From JBDSTZ01 sp039927975 (GTDB lineage: Bacteria > Pseudomonadota > Gammaproteobacteria > Burkholderiales > Burkholderiaceae_D), in NCBI GenBank assembly GCA_039927975.1, contig JBDSTZ010000479.1, positions 1-20,522 on the forward strand: DNA of 20,522 nt, written 5' to 3'. Numbering within the stretch: position 1 is the first letter of the stretch; every line of letters starts with the position of its first letter. This document shows positions 15,806 through 20,522 of the stretch, one piece after another. A model generated the notes under the pieces. That model worked only from the letters and a program-made list of their open reading frames with translations, was not told the origin of the DNA and did no database searches. The translations under genes and the position numbers were made by a program.

Positions 15806-16543
15806 ATGAAAAAATGTTTTGCGGTCTGCCTCACCATGCTCAGCTTGCTAACGGGTTGTGCGAGCAACTACATCCCACCCGGCGCCAAAGCCGATCTGCA
15901 AGCCTTCGCGCCGGCCGCCATCGCCGAAGGCTTCGCCGCCAAGCCGGTCGCCACCTTCCCCGCGAGCATTGCCGCCGTTCGCCTTCAGGCCGCGTCGTAT
16001 GGCAACTACTACCTGGCGCAAAATGGCGGCGCCTTCGGCTCCGGCCGCGCCTCGGTGGTCATGACGCGCGAGGCCGAGGAGCCGGGGCAGGTCGCGCGGA
16101 TCGCCTCCTTGCCGCAGGTGTCCGGCCTGGTCGCGCTCAATCGCATGCTGATTCCACCCAAACTGGAGAGCGACCGTGACATCCGCACCGCCGCCGCCCG
16201 CCTGCAGGCCGACATGGTGCTGCTGTACACCTTTGACACGGCCTTCTACGACCACGACCTGGCCAAGCCGCTCAGCGTGATCACACTGGGCTTTTCCCCG
16301 ACATGCAAAATAGCGGCCGTAACGACCGCCTCCGCTTTGCTGCTCGATACGCGCAGCGGCTATGTCTACGCGGCCTACGAGACCACCAAAAAAGCCGGCA
16401 CGCTGTCGACCTCGTGGGGCAGCGGCGATGCGGCCGACGGCGTGCGGCGCGATAACGAGCGCGCCGCGTTCACCCAGCTGGTCGATGAAATTGTCGCCTC
16501 GTGGCCGAAGCTGTTGCAGCGTTACGCGGCGCAGGCGCACTAA
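15806..16543 (+). CDS. Small lipoprotein of unknown function
   Basis: The 245-residue protein begins with a lipoprotein signal; the lipobox LLTGC gives a lipidated cysteine at residue 18. The rest has a mixed alpha/beta look, with segments such as ADMVLLYTFDTAFYD and ASALLLDTRSGYVYAAYE. I recognise no catalytic motif and no named domain. Asp19 is absent (Ala follows the cysteine), so by the usual Lol rule it would go to the outer membrane. The ATG at 15806 was chosen because the signal peptide starts there; no strong ribosome binding site precedes it. It stands alone, divergent from the nucleoside ABC operon and convergent with the LysR gene. Confidence 0.8.
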   Translation: MKKCFAVCLTMLSLLTGCASNYIPPGAKADLQAFAPAAIAEGFAAKPVATFPASIAAVRLQAASYGNYYLAQNGGAFGSGRASVVMTREAEEPGQVARIASLPQVSGLVALNRMLIPPKLESDRDIRTAAARLQADMVLLYTFDTAFYDHDLAKPLSVITLGFSPTCKIAAVTTASALLLDTRSGYVYAAYETTKKAGTLSTSWGSGDAADGVRRDNERAAFTQLVDEIVASWPKLLQRYAAQAH

Positions 16544-16561
16544 CAGGCGCACTAGCAGGCG
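16532..16561 (+). repeat. 12-bp tandem duplication over the lipoprotein stop codon
   Basis: CAGGCGCACTAA (16532-16543), CAGGCGCACTAG (16544-16555) and a partial CAGGCG (16556-16561) follow each other. The second unit supplies an in-frame back-up stop (TAG, 16553-16555), so readthrough would add only three residues plus the inserted one. Confidence 0.85.
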
Positions 16562-16568
16562 TCTGGGC

Positions 16569-16594
16569 CGGCTGCGGCGCGCTGCCCGCAGCCG
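16569..16594. terminator. Hairpin between convergent genes, possible bidirectional terminator
   Basis: CGGCTGCGG (16569-16577) and CCGCAGCCG (16586-16594) form a perfect 9-bp GC-rich stem with an 8-base loop between the lipoprotein and LysR stops. It lacks a T-run on both strands, so intrinsic termination is uncertain; the position is typical for a shared terminator. Confidence 0.5.
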
Positions 16595-16601
16595 CGCCAC
16601 G

Positions 16602-17498
16602 TCACGGCGGGTTGATGATATTCAGGAAGGCCCGCACCACCGGCGCGTCGTCCCCGCTGGCGTAGGCGACGTACAGGTTGGCCGACGGCGGGTTGGTCTT
16701 GATCGGCACAAAAATCACCCCCGGCCAGCCGATCCGCCCGGTCGTCTCAGGCACCAGCGTCACACCCAGTCCCACCCCCACCATCGCCAGCAAGGTTTGC
16801 GGCTCAGACGCCTCCTGGAAGATGGTCGGCTCGAAGCCGGCCTTCACACAGCAGTCGATCAGGTAGCGCGGGAAGGCCGACTTGTCGAGCGCCAGCGTCA
16901 GCATCGGCTGGTCGGCCAGGTCGGTCAGTTCGATCCACGGCCGGGTCGCCAGCGGATTGTGCTCGTTGACCGCCACGCACACATCCTCGCGAAAGCACAG
17001 GTCCTGGCGCAGGTTGTGCTGTTTGAGTTCGTCGTCGTCCATCTTCGGCTCGCGCCAGAAGCCCACGTCGATCTGGCGCGCGCGCAGCGCCTCGTACTGC
17101 ACTGTGGGGCCGAACTCGTGGATGGTCCACGACACCCGCGGGAACTTGCTCTGGAACTGTTCGAGCAGGCTGGGGATCGGTCCCCACATGGCCGAACCGA
17201 CGATGCCGACCCGCAGCCGGCCCACTTCACCGCGGTCGATCTGACGGATCGTGTCGATCGTCATGCGCATGCGGCCCAGCAGCTCGGACGCCTCTGCCAT
17301 CAGCGCCTTGCCGGCCACCGTCAGCTCGAAAGTACGGGTGGTGCGGGCGAACAGCTTGACTCCCAGCTCGCTCTCGAGCTTCATGATCTGCTGGCTCAGC
17401 GGCGGTTGCGAAATGTGCAGCCTTTCGGCCGCGCGGCTGAAGCTTTTCTCCTCCGCTACCGCCAGGAAGTATTTCAACTGTTTCAGGTCGATCGACAT
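16602..17498 (-). CDS. LysR-family transcriptional regulator
   Basis: The 298-residue product has the standard layout: a winged helix-turn-helix at residues 4-62 (LKQLKYFLAVAEEKSFSRAAERLHISQPPLSQQI) and a ligand-binding domain from about 90 to the end (RLRVGIVGSAMWGPIP, ASEPQTLLAMVGVGLGVTLVPE). The overall pattern recalls the CatR/BenM-like branch, but the effector cannot be read. The start is ATG 17498; a 39-codon open extension upstream covers tandem repeats and is not credible as protein. It lies 58 bases after psuG on the same strand, so it may be the last gene of the pseudouridine operon and may control it or the nearby nucleoside genes (inference). Confidence 0.93.
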   Translation of the reverse strand: MSIDLKQLKYFLAVAEEKSFSRAAERLHISQPPLSQQIMKLESELGVKLFARTTRTFELTVAGKALMAEASELLGRMRMTIDTIRQIDRGEVGRLRVGIVGSAMWGPIPSLLEQFQSKFPRVSWTIHEFGPTVQYEALRARQIDVGFWREPKMDDDELKQHNLRQDLCFREDVCVAVNEHNPLATRPWIELTDLADQPMLTLALDKSAFPRYLIDCCVKAGFEPTIFQEASEPQTLLAMVGVGLGVTLVPETTGRIGWPGVIFVPIKTNPPSANLYVAYASGDDAPVVRAFLNIINPP

Positions 17499-17511
17499 GG
17501 CGCCTCGCTTA

Positions 17512-17560
17512 GGATCGAGATTGGATCGAGATTGGATCGAGATTGGTTCGATTGGATCAG
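17512..17560. repeat. 11-bp tandem repeats between psuG and the LysR gene
   Basis: GGATCGAGATT occurs three times in a row (17512-17522, 17523-17533, 17534-17544), then decays (GGTTCGATT, GGATCAGAT). GATC sites fall at 17513, 17524, 17535 and 17555. The array fills most of the 58-bp gap and touches the psuG stop codon. Confidence 0.9.
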
Positions 17561-18486
17561 ATGGCCTGCAGGCCCGGCAACTGGTGCAGTGCCACCGCCA
17601 GCGCCGCGCCGGCACGCGCGTTGTGGCGCACCAGCGCGATATTCGTCGCCAGGCTGCGCCCTCCGGTCAATTCCTTGATGCGGCCCAGCAGATACGGCGT
17701 GATCGCCTTGCCGCTCACGCCCTGCTGGTCGGCCTCGCGCAGCGCCTGTTCGGTGATGCGGTCGATCTCGTCCTTCGGCATGGCCGCCTCGTCTGGTACC
17801 GGATTGCCGATCACCACCCCGCCCGCCAGCCCGAGCTGCCACTTCGCCTGCAAAAACGCCGCCTGGTCAAAGGCACTGTCGAGCTGGAAGTCGGCCTCGA
17901 AGCCGCTTTCGCGCGTGAAGAAAGCGGGAAAGCCGCGCTGGCCGATGCTGATCACCGGCACGCCGTGCGTCTCCAGGTATTCGAGCGTGAGCCCGATGTC
18001 GAGGATCGACTTGACCCCGGCGCATACCACCGCCACGCTGGTGCGTGCCAGTTCCTGCAGGTCGGCCGAAATGTCGAAGCTGGTCTCGGCGCCGCGATGC
18101 ACCCCGCCGATGCCGCCGGTGACAAATACCTTGATGCCGGCCAGCGCCGCGCAGATCATGGTGGCCGCGACCGTGGTCGCGCCCAGCCGCCGCTGGGCGA
18201 CCACAAACGGCAGATCGCGCCGGCTCACTTTCATGGCCTCGGGCGACGTGCCGAGCAGCTCCAGCTGGTCCGCCGACAGCCCGATGCAGATCCTGCCGTC
18301 GATGACCGCGATGGTGGCTGGCACCGCGCCGGCATCACGGATGATCTGCTCGACCTCGCGCGCCATCTCGACATTCTGCGGGTACGGCATGCCATGCGAA
18401 ATAATGGTCGACTCGAGCGCCACCACCGGCTTGCCGGCGCTGCGCGCGCTGGCTACTTCGGGCGAAAACAGCAGGTACTGATGCAT
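17557..18486 (-). CDS. psuG: Pseudouridine-5'-phosphate glycosidase
   Basis: The 309-residue protein is a close match in pattern to E. coli PsuG (YeiN). This enzyme splits the C-C glycosidic bond of pseudouridine 5'-phosphate to uracil and ribose 5-phosphate. Family-defining stretches are ALESTIISHGMPYP (23-36, with Glu25), VTGGIGGVHRG (122-132), FDISADL (137-143, with Asp138) and CAGVKSILDIG (155-165), where Lys159 corresponds to the catalytic lysine. The ATG at 18486 has AAGGA as ribosome binding site. It follows the PfkB-type kinase gene, with which it forms the two-step pathway: kinase makes the 5'-phosphate, PsuG cleaves it. The gap between them consists largely of 10-bp repeats. Confidence 0.96.
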   Translation of the reverse strand: MHQYLLFSPEVASARSAGKPVVALESTIISHGMPYPQNVEMAREVEQIIRDAGAVPATIAVIDGRICIGLSADQLELLGTSPEAMKVSRRDLPFVVAQRRLGATTVAATMICAALAGIKVFVTGGIGGVHRGAETSFDISADLQELARTSVAVVCAGVKSILDIGLTLEYLETHGVPVISIGQRGFPAFFTRESGFEADFQLDSAFDQAAFLQAKWQLGLAGGVVIGNPVPDEAAMPKDEIDRITEQALREADQQGVSGKAITPYLLGRIKELTGGRSLATNIALVRHNARAGAALAVALHQLPGLQAI

Positions 18487-18500
18487 GGATGTCCTTTTCT

Positions 18501-18550
18501 GGTGATTCCTGGTGATTCTTGGTGATTCCCGGTGATCCCCGGCGATCCCC
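18501..18550. repeat. Five 10-bp tandem repeats between the kinase gene and psuG
   Basis: Units GGTGATTCCT, GGTGATTCTT, GGTGATTCCC, GGTGATCCCC and GGCGATCCCC follow each other without gaps and fill most of the 66-bp gap. They begin 2 bases after the kinase stop (minus strand) and end just before the psuG ribosome binding site. Confidence 0.92.
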
Positions 18551-18552
18551 GC

Positions 18553-19698
18553 TTATTCCTGATACAGCGTATTGAATGGCTGCGGTCGCGCGGTCGCCGC
18601 GTCGTAATCGTCGAACTGGTCGAGCGTGTCGGCATGCAGCAGCGGGCAGACCGTCTGCTCCGATTCGAGCGTCATGGCCGACAGGCGCAGGCCGCGCCGG
18701 CAGGCCAGCTGCAAGTCGTCGCTGCCCTGGAACAGTGACCAGCACACCGCCGCCGAAAACGCGTCGCCGGCGCCGGTGACGTCGACAATGCGCGCTTCCG
18801 GCGCCGGCAGGTGACGCAGTCCGGCGCTGGTGGTAAACAATACACCTCGCGCGCCGCGCGTGACGATCACATCCTGCGCGCCCTGCGCCTGCAGCCGGCG
18901 GCAGGCGTCGCCGATCGCCTCCTCGGAGGCCAGTGGATGGCCGCAGCGCGTTGCGAGTTCGCCCTGGTTGAGGATCAGCAGCCGCGCGCCCTTCAGGTTC
19001 TGCGGCAGGTTGGCCATCTTCGGCTGCGATACCGCCACCACCACCAGCGGCACGCAGTCGCGATGGGCGTCGGCCAGCAGCAGGGTGATCGCGTCGTGCG
19101 GCAGGTTCAGGTCGGCCACGGTCAGCGCGGCGGCCGCCCGCTGCGGCTGGCGGCTGGCGAGAAAGGCCGGCGTCAGCTCGGCGTACAGCGCCATGTCGGC
19201 CAGCGCCAGCAGCATCTGGCCATGGTCGTCCAGCACCGCCGTGTAGGTGCCGCTGCACACGCCCGACAGGTGCAGGGTGCCGCGCGTGTCGATCCCGGCC
19301 AGCTCGGCATGCGCCAGCAGCGCGCGGCCCGAACTGTCATCGCCGATCGCGCTGATCAGGGACACCGGCACCGACAGCCGCGCCAGGTTCTCCGCGATAT
19401 TGCGCGCCACGCCGCCGAACGATTCGTCCTGGCGCGCCGGATTCGACGTGCCCATGGTGAGCGTGGCGATCGAGCGCAGCTTGCGGTCCAGATTGGCCGC
19501 GCCAAGGCAGACCACCGGCCGGTTGTCGGCCAGCACATACGCGCGCCCGAGCAGACGGCGATCGCGGATCAGGCTGGCGATGTACCCCGCAATCGCCGAG
19601 CGCGACAGGCGCAGCTGCACCGCCAGGTCCTGTTGCGAAATGAAAGGATTGGCACGAATGAGCTCGTACAACTGGTCTTTTTTGGAGAGATCGTTCAC
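18553..19698 (-). CDS. PfkB-family kinase with N-terminal helix-turn-helix, probable pseudouridine kinase
   Basis: The 381-residue protein fuses a winged helix-turn-helix (about residues 5-55, LAVQLRLSRSAIAGYIASLI) to a ribokinase-like PfkB domain (from about 62, VVCLGAANLDRK). The PfkB signature regions are present: GGVARNIAENLARL near the N-terminus of the kinase part and DVTGAGDAFSAAV (306-318) with the catalytic Asp312. The layout resembles E. coli YeiI rather than the shorter PsuK (YeiC). Because it directly precedes psuG, phosphorylation of pseudouridine is the likely reaction (inference). The GTG at 19698 was chosen: an in-frame TTG at 19719 lies within 4 bases of the predicted transcription start and inside an operator palindrome. 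The helix-turn-helix may let the protein regulate its own promoter. Confidence 0.9.
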   Translation of the reverse strand: MNDLSKKDQLYELIRANPFISQQDLAVQLRLSRSAIAGYIASLIRDRRLLGRAYVLADNRPVVCLGAANLDRKLRSIATLTMGTSNPARQDESFGGVARNIAENLARLSVPVSLISAIGDDSSGRALLAHAELAGIDTRGTLHLSGVCSGTYTAVLDDHGQMLLALADMALYAELTPAFLASRQPQRAAAALTVADLNLPHDAITLLLADAHRDCVPLVVVAVSQPKMANLPQNLKGARLLILNQGELATRCGHPLASEEAIGDACRRLQAQGAQDVIVTRGARGVLFTTSAGLRHLPAPEARIVDVTGAGDAFSAAVCWSLFQGSDDLQLACRRGLRLSAMTLESEQTVCPLLHADTLDQFDDYDAATARPQPFNTLYQE

Positions 19699-19713
19699 GC
19701 GGGGCGCTCGGTT

Positions 19714-19757
19714 AAACAATTGTTTTTGATGCTAAACAGATGTTCGTTGACTGTCAA
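19714..19757 (-). promoter_or_regulatory. Promoter of the pseudouridine operon with two palindromic operators
   Basis: On the minus strand a perfect -35 TTGACA (19757-19752), a 17-bp spacer and TAGCAT (19734-19729) form a sigma-70 promoter, with start near 19722. Two related sites overlap it: AAACAATTGTTT (19714-19725), a perfect 12-bp palindrome over the start site, and TAAACAGATGTT (19733-19744) over the -10 and spacer. Aligned on TAAACA, they are exactly 20 bp apart. This is a classic repressor layout. Confidence 0.75.
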
Positions 19758-19770
19758 TTGCGATTTATTA

Positions 19771-19793
19771 AAGACTTTTGCGGGAAAAGTCTT
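19771..19793. other. 9-bp perfect inverted repeat in the kinase-xapA divergent region
   Basis: AAGACTTTT (19771-19779) and AAAAGTCTT (19785-19793) are exact reverse complements with a 5-base GCGGG loop. It lies upstream of both divergent promoters. It may be a regulator site; no T-run follows. Confidence 0.55.
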
Positions 19794-19812
19794 GTCAAGA
19801 ACTCCTAACGGT

Positions 19813-19835
19813 ATTTATACATTGTTCGTATAAAT
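19813..19835. promoter_or_regulatory. 8-bp inverted repeat abutting the xapA promoter element
   Basis: ATTTATAC (19813-19820) and GTATAAAT (19828-19835) are exact reverse complements with a 7-base centre. Its right arm contains the ATAAAT block of the three-copy element, so an activator or repressor could bind here next to the promoter. Confidence 0.5.
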
Positions 19836-19884
19836 TGGCAAGAAAAACGGTATTTGCCATACATATTGGGGGTCATGCATAGTT
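19830..19884 (+). promoter_or_regulatory. Candidate promoter of xapA; copy 3 of the three-copy element
   Basis: ATAAAT (19830-19835), 15 bases, TATTTG (19851-19856) with TTGCCA (-35-like, 19854-19859), an 18-bp spacer and CATAGT (19878-19883). A TATAAT at 19884-19889 directly follows and could act as an alternative -10. The blocks match those before the TonB receptor and the nucleoside ABC operon. Confidence 0.65.
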
Positions 19885-20013
19885 ATAATAATTATTTTGC
19901 TCATCGATGCCGCCTTCTTTTGGCGACGCGTGGCTGCGGAAAAAGCCGCCATTTGTGCGCCCGCCAGCCGGCGTGCGGTCGATACTTACAACAGCATTGA
20001 AAAAGGAAATATC
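19885..20013 (+). other. xapA leader
   Basis: About 125 bases between the predicted start and the ATG. GCGG/CCGC can pair around AAAAAG near 19936-19949. No terminator and no recognisable riboswitch. The ribosome binding site is AAAAGGA at about 20001-20007. Confidence 0.4.
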
Positions 20014-20522
20014 ATGGCCAGCAACACTCCGTTCGAGGCGGCAGATGTCATCCGCGCGCGCAAACCCGGGTTTGCGCCTCGCGTGGCGATGATCCTCGGC
20101 TCGGGCCTGGGCGTGCTGGCCGAGCAGATGAGCGACGCGGTGGCCATCCGCTTCGACGAGCTGCCCGGTTTCCCGATCAGCACCGTGCACGGCCACGCCG
20201 GCGAACTGGTGCTCGGCACCCTGGCCGGCGTGCCGGTCGCCTGCATGAAAGGGCGCGGCCACTTCTACGAGGGCTATGGCATGGGCGTGATGACCTCCGC
20301 CGTGCGCACCCTCAAGCTGCTCGGCTGCGAGCTCCTGTTTGTCACCAACGCCGCCGGCTCGCTGCGCGCCGAAGTCGACGCCGGCAGCTTGGTGGCGCTG
20401 ACCGACCATATCAACTGGATGCCCGGCACCCCGATGGTCGGCCCCAACGACGACCGCTTCGGCCCGCGCTTTTTCAGCATGGCCAACGCCTACGACCGCG
20501 ACCTGCGCGAACTCGTCAAGGA
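20014..20522 (+). CDS. xapA: Xanthosine / purine nucleoside phosphorylase (3' partial)
   Basis: The first 169 residues are visible and the gene runs off the window. They follow E. coli XapA closely in pattern: phosphate-binding GSGLG (29-33), STVHGHAGELVLG (56-68), KGRGHFYEGYGM (79-90) and TNAAGSL (111-117). PGTPMVGPNDDRFG later in the visible part is also typical. The trimeric enzyme splits purine nucleosides with phosphate to a free base and ribose 1-phosphate in the cytoplasm; XapA accepts xanthosine besides inosine and guanosine. The ATG at 20014 has a good ribosome binding site. It is divergent from the pseudouridine operon and shares a promoter element with the nucleoside importer that would deliver its substrates. 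Confidence 0.94.
   Translation, partial: MASNTPFEAADVIRARKPGFAPRVAMILGSGLGVLAEQMSDAVAIRFDELPGFPISTVHGHAGELVLGTLAGVPVACMKGRGHFYEGYGMGVMTSAVRTLKLLGCELLFVTNAAGSLRAEVDAGSLVALTDHINWMPGTPMVGPNDDRFGPRFFSMANAYDRDLRELVK

Noticed and set aside
17499..17615. N-terminal extension of the LysR protein
   Set aside because: The extra 39 residues derive from tandem DNA repeats and the end of psuG; the LysR fold begins at the ATG at 17498.
18501..18550. CRISPR-like array
   Set aside because: Units are 10 bp, contiguous and without spacers; there are no cas genes.

Overview
The window reads like a high-GC betaproteobacterial chromosome, most likely Oxalobacteraceae (Massilia/Duganella/Telluria type). The basis is overall protein character, GC-rich codon use and AT-rich regulatory islands; no rRNA or other marker gene is present, so this is inference. 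Most of the genes belong to one theme: taking up and breaking down nucleic acids, nucleotides and nucleosides.

Layout. At 1-105 lies the right end of an IS256-type insertion sequence. A long AT-rich regulatory region then precedes a large TonB-dependent receptor (613-4029, +). After a clear terminator and an unusual phased T-tract array come a 5'-nucleotidase lipoprotein (4197-5924), an S1/P1-type nuclease (5983-7035), a MipA/OmpV outer-membrane protein (7039-8064) and an unrecognised exported protein with one CxxCH haem motif (8199-9599), all on +. On the minus strand follows a compact operon: BMP-family nucleoside-binding protein, double ABC ATPase, two permeases and a translationally coupled alpha/beta hydrolase (15228 down to 9625). 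A small lipoprotein (15806-16543, +) separates this from a second minus-strand operon: an HTH-PfkB kinase, pseudouridine-5'-phosphate glycosidase psuG, and a LysR regulator (19698 down to 16602). The window ends inside xapA (xanthosine/purine nucleoside phosphorylase, + from 20014).

How it may work together (inference): the outer-membrane receptor would bring in a nucleic-acid-derived ligand. The periplasmic nuclease and 5'-nucleotidase would degrade it to nucleosides, the BMP-type ABC importer would take these into the cytoplasm, and XapA (purines) and the kinase plus PsuG (pseudouridine) would split them.

The strongest non-gene signal is a 54-55 bp promoter-like element present three times with near-fixed spacing: upstream of the TonB receptor (273-326, +), of the nucleoside ABC operon (15606-15659, -) and of xapA (19830-19884, +). 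It has the form ATAAAT-N15-TATTTG(C/T)CA-N17/18-CATAGTT. It ties the receptor to the nucleoside genes and suggests a shared regulon. The copy in front of the ABC operon is followed by a structured leader that ends in an intrinsic terminator about 200 bp before the first gene, which suggests attenuation or a small RNA. The pseudouridine operon has a separate strong promoter carrying two palindromic operators 20 bp apart, and both of its intergenic gaps hold 10- or 11-bp tandem repeats.
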